Below are positions 1-11,600 of a stretch of 64,000 bases of DNA, one piece after another. How positions within the stretch are numbered: position 1 is the stretch's first letter; every line of letters begins with the position of its first letter. The DNA lies in the NCBI GenBank assembly GCA_009760855.2, contig WPIO01000015.1:6104501-6168500 (forward strand), in the 5' to 3' direction. The position numbers and the translations under genes are program-made. The notes below the pieces were generated by a model, which worked only from the letters and a program-made list of their open reading frames with translations, did not search any database and was not told the DNA's origin. The stretch comes from Cristatella mucedo (lineage: Eukaryota > Bryozoa > Phylactolaemata > Cristatellidae).

Positions 1-95
1 CCTTTGCAGCAAATGTAAAGTGCCTAGAAAGAGATTAAGTTCTCTGAGGGCGCTATATCAAATTACTACTACTACTATTATTATTATCATTAAAG
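1..95 (+). mobile_element. L2-A LINE 3' tail fragment
   Basis: The window opens inside the 3' end of an L2-A element. It shows the tail signature GTAAAGTGCCTAGAAAGAG, then TTCTCTGAGGGCGC, then an (ATT/ACT)n run. The element body lies outside the window or is missing. Confidence 0.8.
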
Positions 96-99
96 CATA

Positions 100-930
100 A
101 CACTCAAAATAAGCCCTGCCATCGGAACAAAATCTAGGTGTCCTGTTCCAAATGACTTTTCACTAGACGATAACAATAGCTCTACAGTCAAGTGTGGCTA
201 CTTTCAGCTATGTCACATTTCAAAAAGTCGGGTGTGCTTAGACAGAGATGATACTACATCTAAAAAGGTTCTGTCACCCACTTTTATACCCTTTCGTTCT
301 CTGGCTCCAGCCTACCTACCAGAACTACTTCTCCACCAGGCTAGGCAAACGTACCACCTGCTCTTCTAACTCAAATCGTTTAGCTGAGCCTAGAAACCAA
401 CCTCAAATCCTCCGGAGACCATGCCTTCAGTCCGTTTGGCCCAGAAGCATGAAGCCCACTCGCGACTGACGTAACGACATCCAATGATTGATGACAAATC
501 TTCACTTTACAGCAAATGTAAAGCGCCTAGAGAGAGAGATTAAGTTCTCTGAGGGTGCTTTATCAAGTGAATTATTATTATTATTATTATTATTAACGCA
601 CCTGTTTTGTACATCATTTGGTGGGCCCTTGTGACATGTCCTTTGTGTGCTTTTTCGTGCTGACACTGTGCATGTGACCACTAACCGTATCTACGTTGTG
701 GCCTTGTGCACATCACCATGCTAACAGTATTTACATTTTGACACTGTGCATGTTACCCGTAACCGTATTTACATGTTGACATTGTGCCTACTACCACTAA
801 CCGAATTTAATGCCGACATTGTGCATTTTACCACTGGTCATTTGACTATGCCTCCTTTAAGCATCTATAAAGTACCTAGATAGATACAGTTCTCTGAGGG
901 TGCTATGCAAATGTAGTTATGTTATAATTA
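100..930 (+). mobile_element. Degenerate L2-A LINE 3' fragments
   Basis: A broken copy of the C-terminal RT-ORF region runs from about 120 to 480 and is followed by a full tail and (ATT)n at about 510-595. A second 3' UTR fragment, with the repeated GACACTGTGCATGT phrases of this family, then runs to another tail at about 930. Many stops and frameshifts show that both pieces are dead. Confidence 0.7.
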
Positions 931-1231
931 TTATGTCGCGATGTCAGTTGTAGCGAATTCCAGGCTTTTGGGTGCATAAGAAATGGAAGGAGTGAATTCT
1001 AGGCTTGAGTGCATAAGAGCTGAAGGCAAAGAAGCCAAAGAATTTGAAGTTGGTTAGAAGCACAGCCAAAGACCCAGCACTCGATTCGAAGCCTCAGAAG
1101 GAGGTATTTCTGGTAGCGACACTGAGAGACTAAGAAGTGATGAGAGAACATTGAGATCAATATGCTACTTAAAGAGGAGCCAGAGAAGGCATGAGAGTGA
1201 GATTTGATATAATGATGTTGCAGTTGCAACG

Positions 1232-1370
1232 TTAGTCTAGGTTTGTCCCGGGGTAAGGTGCTCGCGTTTATAATGACCAATGTCGTGAGCTCGAGCCCTG
1301 TGGCATATGGAAAGTGCCTGAAAAAAATTGAGTTCTCTCAAGGCGCTACACAAGCCAAGTATTTTGTTGC
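1232..1370 (+). mobile_element. SINE-1 (tRNA-derived, L2-like tail)
   Basis: A tRNA-like head with a box-A-like GGTAAGGTGCTCG and a box-B-like GTCGTGAGCTCGAGCCC is followed by a tail AAGTGCCTG..GAGTTCTCTCAAGGCGCTA. The tail closely resembles the end of the L2-A LINE. Confidence 0.7.
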
Positions 1371-1687
1371 ATGACACATAAGCCTAACGGCCGAGTTTTG
1401 CACTAACAGTCTGAGTGGAATGTCACAAATGCAGTGACTAGCTTGGCTGCAATGTACTTATCTATGCAAGCCCGACTTCTTGCAACGATGCATTGCTTAA
1501 GTTAGGCAGAACTGACCGTGGCCTGATATGTGATTATCTAGCAAAAGGTCATTGAGAGGGACACCCATTGCCTGCATGTAATACAAGAGATGAGCTGGCA
1601 ATGGCACATTTTGAGGGTGAGGTTTTCACTTTCTGAGTGAAACTAGGTTTTCCCACAAACAATCCTGCGCTTGCTGCCTTCAACCTC

Positions 1688-1850
1688 TGTAATAATAATA
1701 GTGATGCACTTGATAAAGCACCCTCAGAGAACTCAATCTCTCTCTAGGCGCTTTACATTTGCTGCAAAAAGAAATGCAATTGAATGGTGAGTAATATCAT
1801 GCTTGATAAACAACGTAAATAACATGGCTGTACGATTAGCTAGCCAGGGG
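1688..1850 (-). mobile_element. L2-A LINE 3' end
   Basis: Read on the minus strand this is the L2-A 3' UTR followed by the CCTAGAGAGAGATTGAG tail and a short ATT run. Only the last 160 bp or so of the element are present, so it is a strongly 5'-truncated copy. Confidence 0.8.
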
Positions 1851-1879
1851 CAAGGTCAAGCTCCCATTGTGGATTTGTC

Positions 1880-2202
1880 AGACTACATCCATGGCACGCT
1901 GGTTGCTTGCCCGCAACTAGTGGCTATGGGCGCTATCTCGCCGCCCCACCGACCGGATTTTCTCGATGCCTGCACCGCGTAGCTGCACCGCGGCAGCGCT
2001 GCGCCGCGGTGCAGTCGAGCAGTCACAGCCACAGTCTAGTAGCAGCCAGCCACAGCGCCGCCTGCGGATGCCGCCGTTCATTCAAACGGCGCGTGCAACA
2101 GCCAAGTTGAAAGAATCAGAAAGCAGGAAATCAGGAAGCAGAAAAGCCTAAAGATGAACGGCCAGGATTCTCCGGCTGCCGGCGGAAGCCGAGTAGAAGC
2201 AC
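1880..2202 (+). other. Candidate first exon with CpG-rich leader
   Basis: A GC- and CpG-rich patch (about 1890-2090) lies upstream of an ATG at 2154 with A at -3. The ATG opens 16 codons (start MNGQDSPAAGGSRVEA) and then meets a consensus donor GTGAGT at 2203. This looks like a 5' UTR plus short first coding exon of a plus-strand gene. I found no second exon, and the patch would lie antisense inside the presumed PIP4K2 intron 2. It may be chance. Confidence 0.3.
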
Positions 2203-2209
2203 GTGAGTA

Positions 2210-2998
2210 AACCAATTACTCAAATGTAAGACAGCAGTGGCAGCAGAGGCCAAGGGAGGCCAGACAGAGGCCACGGGAGTCCTGCCCTTCTAAGCAAGGG
2301 ATTTAAACAAAATGATGAGCCGCAGTCGGCCTGATACACGTGCGCACGGGCGAGCGCACTCACTCGCATGCACATGTATGCAGAAGCACGCTTGCATACA
2401 CACTGTAAGCAGATCGTCTACGGTCATGTAGCCACAAGAAAAGTGCAGCGGAAAGATCGAGCAGACATACGGACTGGCAAATAACAAATGCAGAGCCCCG
2501 ACAGCCTTTGCAGTGTGACCTATGGGCATAAGCATAGGAACAGCTGGTCATGGCTTCCCATTTGTACCGAACCGAAGCGGCATATTGGGCAGCTTGGCCA
2601 GACAACATGCAGATTGACTACCGAGTGCATGGTGCACGAAGGCTTGGGTGCAAGCATGCATGCATGACGTGGGGGGAGAGTATCTGCCCAAAACTAATAA
2701 ATAACCTAGCGTGAACTGCCTTCACTTCTAGAGATATCATAGCAGCAGCAGCAGCAGCAGCAGCAAAGTGACACTTTCGGATCTTGGTATATTGCACGTA
2801 CGGCCTGAATCACATCAACTAGTTATTAATCCACAAGAGCTACAAGTGTTCGCGCCTGCCAGTGCGGTTGGCGTGAATGGAAGCCGGGTCAACCTGCCCT
2901 AATGACTTCTTCACTAGCAGACCAGCAAAATAATAGGGCAAGCAACCGTTCGGATTTACACGGGTCCCACGCATAAATGCAATACACCGGGATACTCT
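2210..2998. other. No gene seen
   Basis: I see no supported gene. The stretch contains a (GCA)7 run near 2743-2764 and short antisense ORFs without family resemblance. Confidence 0.5.
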
Positions 2999-2999
2999 G

Positions 3000-4410
3000 C
3001 GATATAGCTGCCACAGCAAACGACAAAACACTGGTATTTTAATTCCAAATTATACAGAACGATATTACGAGTTTACCTGGCAAATTGCCCATTGCAATTG
3101 TGCTTCTCCATTCTCATGCCATGGTCTAAAATGGCATGCCCCTGCCAGCCAGCCTTTTTAGACATTCGAACGTCATTATAGCTGCTATTTCCACAAAATT
3201 GTTTGGGCAACTGAAGTTTTGATTCTAAGCTATAGAGAAAAGTACGCTAAGTTTATCCACCAAATTTCATGTGATTACGCTAGAGCGTTCTCATGCTATG
3301 GCCTCCGATGGCCCGACTCAAAGGATAGCCCAAAACATTCGAATACAACAAAGCTGCCATTTCCACTAAAGGCTTCACAAAACTACGATTTTGATTACTA
3401 ATGACTAACTAACTACTGACAACAGCATTGCACGTTAACCCGCGAGATTTCATGCGATTGCGCTGGTGCATTATCGTGCTATGGCCTCTGGTGGCCGACC
3501 CAGATAGCAGCCTTGAATAATTAATCTGTGATACAGCTGCCATTTCTACCGAAAGCTTCACACAACTACTGTCTTTATTTCAAATGACATAGAATAGTGT
3601 TCCATGTTTACCTATCAAATTTCACGTGATTGCTGTAGGTTCTCATGCTATGGCTTCCAATGGCCCGGCCTAAATTTCAGCTCAAAATATTAAAACTCCG
3701 ATCAACCCTCCATACAGTTTCCACAAAAGGCTTGGCGAAATTGCGATTTTGATTAATAATTTAGGCAGCAGGGTTGCACATTAACCCACCAGAGACCATG
3801 CGATTGCGCTGGTGGGGTCATACTATGGCCATCGATGGCCCGCGCCAGCCAGCCTCTTTGTATTATCGCATTGCAACACAGCTACCATTTCCACACTAAG
3901 CCTCGCATAGCTGCAGTTTTTATTCAACATTATAGAAAACAGTGTAACATTTCATGTGGTTACTCATGCATGTTGTCACTATGGCCTCCGACAGCCAGCC
4001 AAAACCTGGAACACCGGTGTATACAACTGAGAATCAAAACCGCTGTTACATCAAGCCTATTATGGAAATGGCAGCTGCATTGCAGGTTGATTATGCAGAG
4101 AGGCTGGCTGGCCCAGGCCATTGGAGGCCATAGCATGAGATCCTAGGAGTGCAATCACATGCAATCTCAGTCGAATGAAATTTGGTGGGCTAAACTAGAC
4201 CATCGCTTGCTATAATATGCCAGCAAAACCACAGCTGCACAAAGTTTATTGTGGCAATGGCAGCTGTATTGCTGCTCGAATGTGTACAAGGGCTGGCTGA
4301 CCCGGGCCATTTTAGGCCATAGCACCAGACCGGGAAGTGTAATTGCATGAAATTTAGTGGGTAGACTCATAACGTCATTCTTTGTAATTTGGAATCAAAA
4401 CCGTCGCGTT
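3000..4410. repeat. About 175-bp tandem repeat array with internal inversion
   Basis: The landmark CATGCTATGGCC (diverged) recurs at about 3117, 3296, 3480, 3650, 3824 and 3980. The landmark AGCTGCCATTTCCAC recurs at about 3010, 3175, 3350, 3532, 3711 and 3876. This gives a period of 155-185 bp. From about 4020 the same unit appears in reverse complement (GGAAATGGCAGCTG at 4065, GCAATGGCAGCTG at 4253; GGCCATAGCA at 4126 and 4315). There are roughly six direct and two inverted, diverged copies. Confidence 0.8.
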
Positions 4411-4419
4411 CTGACGTTT

Positions 4420-5055
4420 ACTGTAGAATTAGCCGTTGTATCCAAGTGTATTGCAATTATTCGTGGGACCCGATTTGCATGCTGAGAAATCACTGCTCCG
4501 ACACTGCTGGTCATGCATAAGCTAGAAACTGATGGCGATTCATGCTCGGGGTATTTGTTCTATGCAGGAGCTTTTTCAGCCATCCAAGCCCGCATGCTGG
4601 GCTTGCAAAAAAAGAGAGTCCTCTAAGTGTGCTCTAGGTCTTCGGCTACCGTTGACTGCTCCATGCTTCGGTGAACTCCTCCTGCTCCTCCTCCTGCTAC
4701 TAGTAACTGCACTCACCACAATCCGTTTGCTGATCGGTGATCCTCAACCGAGATGACAAGGCCTCCCCTGTCTGATTTCCCACAATTGTACACACTTCTA
4801 TGGTCATAAATCCTGCTCACTCACATTATTCAACCGAATAGCAGCAGCTCACGACCACCACGTAAACCCCAGCACTGCAACTGGCTGCAGCTCCATAAAT
4901 GCAGGGTCAATGGCCGGGTACACACACCGTCGTGTGGCAGTGAAATAGGGGCAGCCAGATGTGTACCCACAGGTTTAAACACGTTAGCAGGAGGAATCAC
5001 CTAAATCCAGGTGCTCAGAGAGTTCCTATGCAAATGCATACGCAGACCAAAGCAG
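4420..5055. other. No gene seen
   Basis: A short Leu-rich ORF at 4532-4756 has no recognisable domain, splice context or similarity. I see nothing else supported here. Confidence 0.4.
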
Positions 5056-5064
5056 AAGCAGGCA

Positions 5065-6620
5065 ATAATAATAATAACAATAATTCACTTGATAAAGCGC
5101 CCTCAGAGAACTTAATCTCTCTCTCTCTCTCTAGGCGCTTTACATTTGCTGCAAAGTGAAAGGCAATTGAATGGTAAGTAAAATCATGCTTGAAAAACAA
5201 ACAAAATGAATAATATGGTTAGGGGTGACATGCACAGGGTCAGCATGCGAATGTGGTTAGTGGCAGCATGCACAGTGTCACCACGCATAAGCACATCAAG
5301 GACGAATCACAGGGACCCACTAAATGCTGTCCTAAATAGGTGTGCTTTTAGGTTCCTTTTAAATGTGGTCAGGTCGGGGGATGTTCTGACGCAGGTCGGG
5401 AGGGAGTTCCAGGCTGTGGGAGCATACGAGCTGAATGCACGGTCTCCAAAGGATTTAAGGTTTGTACGAGGTATTTCCAGACTGTTGGATTCCGAAAAGC
5501 TGGTGGTACGATGCTTGGCCTGATGGGGTAGTATATCTGAAAGATAGGCTGGAGCCATAGAATGAAGAGACCTAAAAGTGAGCGACAAAACCTTGAAGTC
5601 AATCCGTTGCTTGACTGGTAGCCAGTGCAGGTCGGCGAGAAGTGGAGTAATGTGGCAACTGCGACGCTCACGACAGACAAGTCTAGCTGCCGAGTTTTGC
5701 ACCAGCTGCAATCGCCTGATTGCACATGCTGGTAGTCCAGTAAGCAGTGAGTTGCAGAAGTCGAGACGAGATGTCACGAATGCATGGACCAACTTGGACG
5801 TGGTATCTTTATCTAAACAAGCCCGAATTTTAGCAATGTTATGAAGCTGAAAATAGGCGGATTTGACTGTGAAGCTGATGTGGTCGTCTAACGAGAGGTC
5901 GCTTTGGAATATGACACCTAGATTTCGAGCTGATTCAACTGGAGATATGCTGGCAGAGCCAATTTTGAGCGTCAGCCTTTCCAATCTCTGAATCACACTG
6001 GGTTTGCCCATAAAAAGCAAGTTAGTTTTATCATCGTTTAGTTTTAGAAAATTTGCTGCCATCCATGTGCGGATGTCATCAATGCATGCAGCTAGTGAGA
6101 TGAGAGAATTTGAGGTGCTCGAAGGCTGGGAAGGATCAAAGCAAAGGTACAACTGAGTGTCATCTGCATAGAAGTGAAAGCCTAGATTGTGCTTGGCAAT
6201 CACATCAGCAACAGGCAGAGTATAAACCGTGAAAAGAACCGGACCTAGCACTGAGCCCTGAGGTACTCCATATTTCAGAGGTACTTCAGATGATCTTTGT
6301 CCATTCACGTCAATACTCTGGAGTCTCCCACTGAGATAGGACCTGAACCACTGCAGAGCAGTGCCAGTGATGCCCAGGCGAGATGAGAGGCGCTCTAGAA
6401 GAACTTTGTGATCGATGGTGTCAAAAGCTGCCGAAAGATCGAGCAAAACAAGCAGAGACAGTCTACCCATGTCTGCATTCCTAAGTAGGTCGTTGTATAC
6501 CCTAAGCAATGCTGACTCTGTGGAGTCGATAGGGGGGGAGACATCTGCATCTCCCAGTCGAGTATCAGGCTGGCTATTTCGAGACAGCCAGCTGGTACGA
6601 ACAACAGCAGCAACCTAGGT
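5065..6620 (-). mobile_element. L2-A LINE, 5'-truncated, best RT copy
   Basis: This is the longest intact L2-A piece. An open frame of 400 codons (5307-6509) begins inside the reverse transcriptase. It carries LLVLLDLSAAFDTIDH (first catalytic Asp), YGVPQGSVLGPVLF and FHFYADDTQLY (the YADD catalytic box). It then has the LHWLPVKQRIDFKVL and AWNSLPT blocks typical of the C-terminus of L2/CR1-type LINEs. Endonuclease and N-terminal RT are missing, and the upstream junction near 6620 is the truncation point. The 3' UTR and CCTAGAGAGAGAGAG tail end in (ATT)n at about 5068. The open frame suggests a fairly recent insertion, but the truncated copy cannot move by itself. Confidence 0.9.
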
Positions 6621-7022
6621 ATAAAGCATTTGCGATGAGATGATCAACACAGCCGAGCTGTGCTCAGTTGAAGAGCAGTGGGCCAAAGCTGCTGAGAACC
6701 AAACGATCGTTAATCATACTTATACATTGCCTTGGACATTGGATGCCCGGGTTTAATTCTCAAGACCAAAATGCCCCATATCTGCCAGAGACAAGCATGA
6801 GCATGGTCGCTAAGGCTCCTCACCGAACCTTATCGAACCGCACGACACATTCCCACACTACATACAGCCCCGGCTGTTACCAATGCACCATCAAGCAATA
6901 AATTAGTAGTTCTTCGGTGCAGTCACGAATGACCTGCCAGAACCTTCTAGTAGAGTTCACAGCCCATCTTTCTCTGCCTCCTCCTCAAAATAAAATAAAC
7001 CAATTTCTCTAAGCCCCTGGGT

Positions 7023-7182
7023 TTTAGCCCACGGGTTAGGCTCGAGTGCTTAATGGCACGGGTCATGGGTTTGAGACCTTCGGCTAGTAATTCATCCCAC
7101 TGCCCAACGAGAGAGGTGGTGATGGCCTCGTGGGCCATTCTGCTGCTACATACAGGTAAACAAGGCTGCTAAATCAGCTTAT
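7023..7182 (+). mobile_element. SINE-2 (tRNA-derived)
   Basis: A tRNA-like head with a box-B-like GGTCATGGGTTTGAGACC is followed by the family body (GAGGTGGTGATGGCC) and the family end GGCTGCTAAATCAGCTTA. Confidence 0.65.
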
Positions 7183-8534
7183 TGTTCATCGCCTGTCTTG
7201 CAAGCATTTTGGAGATAAAAACTCCTCAATCGCGGTAAGGCTCTGCAAAGGTACAGTCACAATATACTTGGCCAAGAGCATCGAAGAGACTAACGAACCA
7301 ACCAGAAGAAGTTAGAGTCATGCAAAAGTTGGACTGTGTCAATGCAGCTTAATTGCAGCTGCAATTGTACGAGGACAACTTTTGCACGGCCACCTACCAA
7401 ACTAGCAAGATCGTGATACAAACGGTGGCAGAGAGCATCAGAGCCATCAATCGAATTTGATCCCGAGTTAGTCACTCGAAAGCTGAACCACACTCAGCTT
7501 TACAAAAAAATTCCATCAGCCATCTGGATCACACGATATTAAAGCCACTAATGAAAGTTACCAGTCGTTCGAATCTACTGTAGAAAATCTGTTCTTCTAT
7601 CTATGACACAGCAGAATGAGTGGACTGAGGAGACCAGCTTCGATAGGTCTGTGACGGTTGGTTAATTAACATGAGGTGGTTGACCTGTGGGGTGCGCTTG
7701 CAGTAGGAAGTCGGACCTGTGGGCGCCAACCTACTACATGGCTTCTACTCACACGAAACTTTCACCAAAAGCTCGGCCCACAAACTGCTGATTCAAAGGA
7801 GGCTCACTGTCCGATGCATGCAAAAGTAAAAGGCAACCATCTCTCTCAGTTTTACCTTAACAACCAACTGAGAGTCTGAGATCAGCCTAAGGCATCTATT
7901 GCATCATTGAACTTGGCCGAACTGGTGGCATCTACCAAGAACTGGCCCAGCCGATGACACCCGAAGTGGTACAGTGCTGAGTGAAACTGGAGGAAAGGCC
8001 TGCAGGAAGCCATATAGCAGATGTCCTGCCTGAACCAGACAGCTTGAATTAATCAAGATTAGGAAAATGTCAGCTAAACAAAAATGCATGCAGGCATTCG
8101 GTAAGGCGTGACAGCAAGCTGTCTTACCAAAGCTGTCTCGTGCCTTACCAAAATGACAAAGCCGGCTGGACCAAAAGGTGGGGAGTAGAAGGTAAGAGAG
8201 GTAGGCAGTAGTGGGAGAAGCCACCGGATGCAGCCAGTCACAGAGTGAATGCTTCAAGCTTGAATCAGAAGACTGGAGGCTGTGTTTGGGGCATTTTCGG
8301 TGGTGACCATTGCAGTAGCCTAAGGGTTTCACAGCAAGCCATGCAGAGAAAGCAAGAAGTCGAATCAGCAGGGCAGCCGCAGAGGTATATATTAAAGCAG
8401 CAGTAGCAGAGGATTGCTGAAAAGATGTGCCCTTGTCGGCAGTGACCAAAAGAACATCATAAATGTTAAACCTTCTATGATTTAACAGCCTAATTTTCGC
8501 ATAGCGGCAGATGGGCCTTAACGGCTATCATTGC

Positions 8535-8642
8535 TGCTTGCAGTCGGCATTAAAGGACCACCCACTACAGGATTCGAACCTACGACCTCGGTCGTGAAGA
8601 ACGAACACCTTACCTACTGGGCTAGTATCATAGAAGCTACTA
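8535..8642 (-). mobile_element. SINE-2 head, truncated
   Basis: On the minus strand the order is box A GTAGGTAAGGTGTTCG, then ACGACCGAGGTCGTAGGTTCGAATCC (box B), then GTGGGTGGTCC. The 3' half of the SINE is missing. Confidence 0.7.
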
Positions 8643-9929
8643 GCCGTTTCGATCGAGATCAAGGCTGGCCTGAACGAAGCATGGCTGCAAGGGGGAGAAG
8701 GAAAGCTGGAGGCACCGGGCAGCTGCCAATGGTTGTGACTAAGGGATGCTGACTGCTTAGCTTCGATGAGAGCTTTATCAGGAATGCCATTTTGCCTGGA
8801 ACTCCCGGACATACAGCTGATCGGTTGGATCCTGTACATCTCGGTAGGCCTACACAGCCGTCAAGTAACAACTTTTTCATCACAGACTTAAGACCCGTAG
8901 GGTGCGCTTTCAAGCAGGTCCCAGATTTTCCCAATGTATCAGGCCTGCTGCATCATACATGTTTAGCCACGTGTGCAGGCTAAAGCTCAAGACCAGCTCG
9001 GGCCACATTCGTGATGCCCACCCCTGGATACACTCACGCCAGCAGAAAATAAAGGAGAGCATCACACACATGTGAAATCACATCGCGCAGTCTGAGCACA
9101 AACACAAAGATGAGAAGAGAATGATGGAACAAGATCAATCGATAGATAGTGTGCAAAAGCACCAATAAAGGCAGCTAAATCCTAGCTTGCTGGAATTAGA
9201 AGCTGCTGCAATATTGAAAACCAAAGCTCGGCTGTGGCCATTGCCACTGAAGCAGCAGCACACAGGGCAGTGAGCTGTTATCATGATGGACAGAATACGC
9301 AAAGGATATGAGTTGTGAAGGACCTGCTCTATCAGATAATGGTACTTGACTTAGATACTCGGCAGGAGGAAGTCTACACCTGCGCGTACTCACAGTCATC
9401 GCTGACTGAGGAAGGATGCACTGATCGAGAATCAGCTACAAGGGCTTGACAACATGGGCAAAGAAGCCTAGTGATCTAGTTTAGCTTATTTTTTCAGCCA
9501 TTCAGAGAATGTAACGTGTGTAGTTAGTGATCTCAACCAGCCAAAGCTAAGACCCATAATAGCTTCCAAATCAGACTTGAAACGAGCACTAATACACAAT
9601 TTTTTACCACAGCACACAATCATGGGGCAAAGAAATGCAGAGAAGGTACTCAAACAAAAAAAAATGCATCTCTATTAAATTACTATTACTAAGATACGAT
9701 ACTGATATCTCTAATATGTTATGAGCAGCTTCAAGGCTATAAACATTGTTTCCTGCAGCACTCACAGAAAACTAAATTGAAATCAAGCTATCATGCTTCG
9801 ACAAGCATGAAAAAGCACAGAAGTAGATACTGCTGCTGGCTAGTAGAACACCTGGTTAATAGCATGTATAAATGGAATCATGTATAAATAAGCACACAAA
9901 GCACACTGAAACAAAACACAATTTAATTG

Positions 9930-10130
9930 GGTCAAAGGAAACTTGAATAGAACAGATGCATCATCAGCTGAGACTTAGTGATGCAAAGTCAATGCAAGGT
10001 GTTTATAGAAGCCGGAAGTGATTTCCAGACTTTCGGTGCATACAAACTAAAGGACCGATTAATAAAGATTTCAAAATAATGCAACGAACAGATAGACGAC
10101 TGGAAACTGGGCAGTGGATAGACTGCGCAG
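9930..10130 (-). mobile_element. Degraded LINE fragment (family 'L2-C')
   Basis: The minus strand reads like the SFG..W.SLP..I C-terminal block of an L2-type LINE with stops. It resembles the 40.25-40.45 kb segment more than L2-A. It is very short and old. Confidence 0.35.
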
Positions 10131-10822
10131 AGAAAATCCTCACCGAGGAATCATAATACCACTAGCACATGCATCTGGGTCGACGTTCTCTTGTAGGCAG
10201 TGCCTGCTCATGCTGGCTAGACTGCCCAATGGTTGGGGCACACATGCAATTAAGCAATGCTCAAATAGCAGCTGCCTGATCTCAGGGCAGCAGCTGCTGC
10301 TGCTGCTAGAGGAGTGAGCTTCTGGATTGGCAGAACTGCCAAGGATTAGCCCAGTCTCGAGTAGCACTGAGCACAGGCAGTCAATAAAACGGCAGTAAGT
10401 GGCTGGGATGCAGTGGCAAATGCACACAAACACTTAACTTTGCAGCACATGGGTCCCAGTGCCACATAGTGGCCACCACCACCCACCAGTCAGCCTCTAT
10501 AGAGCCAGTTCTACAGCAAGTGCCGAGTACCTCAGCTAAAAAACGATGCGATCAGCAAACAATTTTAAATATGGAGGACCTGAAGGCCTAGAACTCTGAT
10601 CGGCCAATCTAAGTCCGGACGACGACTAACATCGGCAGATCCAGCATAAGACTGGCAACATTTGGCAGTACTCAGGACACCCTGAAAAATGGTCGCCCTG
10701 AAAGGAGATCTGCTCGTCAAGTCGGTACAAAAAAGCTGAAACGGCAACACCACAGGCTGTGCAGTTAACAAACTAACATGTTAGCATACCCACGGCAGTA
10801 CGTGAGCTAAGCGCTTACTTAC

Positions 10823-10920
10823 TTGTTAAATTGATAGTTGTCCACTTTTGCTTTCGTGTAGGCTTTGAAATCGTCCGGCATCAACATGACGGGTACGTTG
10901 ACATGGGTCAGCTCATGGAT
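10823..10920 (-). CDS. PIP4K2-like kinase, coding exon 2
   Basis: This exon of 98 bp reads [18 protein letters not shown] followed by [15 protein letters not shown]. That is the highly conserved stretch that follows the N-terminal segment of type II phosphatidylinositol-5-phosphate 4-kinases. The acceptor is TTTTACAG and the donor is GTAAGT at 10822. It joins exon 1 in phase 0 and leaves phase 2. The kinase catalytic core would be encoded by later exons, which lie beyond the left edge of the window. Confidence 0.9.
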
Positions 10921-11243
10921 CTGTAAAATGAGGTCGATGGCTATAGTCGCAGCGGCCTAGCTTCATAGTGTGTGTACGGCACGGCCAGGTCGGCTTGCGA
11001 CCAATGCCGGGGTCGACAAAGCGGCAGGCATCGGGTTAGCCACCCAACGCAGGGCCCCAACACGCGCTGCTGCGGCTCGGCGGAGGTCACACCCACACCG
11101 AGTTCTGCTAGGGCCTCGCGTAACAGCTGGCAACTCTCTCAGGGGGCTAGACAGCGCGAAAGACTGGAGCAGCACGCGCCAGCCTGCGAAGCGTTGGCGT
11201 TTACTAGCGGTGCGAAGATGCAGGCGGCGAAGCTGCTACTCAC

Positions 11244-11354
11244 GGTATGGTTCACGCCCCACATAAACACACTGAGCAGCGGCTCGTTTGCTCGAAAGAG
11301 CTTCCTCTTTTGCTGGACGGCTTTGACTTTCTTCTTTTTCTGTGTAGTGGACAT
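11244..11354 (-). CDS. PIP4K2-like kinase, first coding exon
   Basis: The exon starts at an ATG with A at -3 and encodes 37 residues. After a Lys-rich start (MSTTQKKKKVKAVQQKRK) come LFRANEPLLSVFMWGVNHT, matching the N-terminus of PIP4K2 enzymes. These enzymes convert PI5P to PI(4,5)P2 and act at internal membranes, in autophagy and in nuclear signalling. The donor is GTGAGT and intron 1 is only 323 bp. The frame is also open upstream, but family alignment and the start context favour this ATG. The vertebrate paralogues A, B and C cannot be told apart here, so no gene symbol is given. Confidence 0.88.
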
Positions 11355-11600
11355 GTTGCCGGATGGCCCGACTCCCTGCTCTTCGCTCTCGACGGCGAAG
11401 TGATGGGGACGATACCTAGATTTAGTCCGACAGCTCAGATCATTCCCAGTTCGCTGAGCGGCAGCCGAGCAGCGAGTATCGGACCTCCGCTCAGGATGCA
11501 GGCCACCGGTTAATTGCTGGCACGTAAGGGCAGGCCCTGAAGATTGGCTCCGGGTCACGTGACTCCTGGTGTTGCAGAGAGCCTAGGTTGACCGTCAGGC
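11355..11600 (-). promoter_or_regulatory. PIP4K2-like promoter region with a CLEAR-type E-box
   Basis: Directly upstream of the kinase ATG the sequence is GC- and CpG-rich. It contains the palindrome GTCACGTGAC at 11554-11563, about 200 bp from the ATG. That decamer equals the core of the CLEAR element recognised by TFEB/MiT factors in lysosomal genes. A role here is inference, and the transcription start is unknown. Confidence 0.45.

Larger units (their letters stand above)
6625..10822. other. Presumed PIP4K2 intron 2, repeat remnants only
   Basis: No exon of the kinase or of another gene could be supported here. Two SINE-2 copies and a degraded LINE piece near 9.9-10.13 kb lie within it. 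Because the next kinase exon is absent down to position 1, intron 2 appears to exceed 10.8 kb. Confidence 0.5.

Noticed and set aside
3000-4410. CRISPR array
   Set aside because: Repeats are long, diverged and partly inverted, without short identical repeats and unique spacers; the genome is eukaryotic.
5206-5523. 105-codon plus-strand ORF, repeated near-identically at 50115-50432
   Set aside because: It is antisense to the conserved L2-A C-terminus and 3' UTR; similarity between the copies is explained by the LINE.
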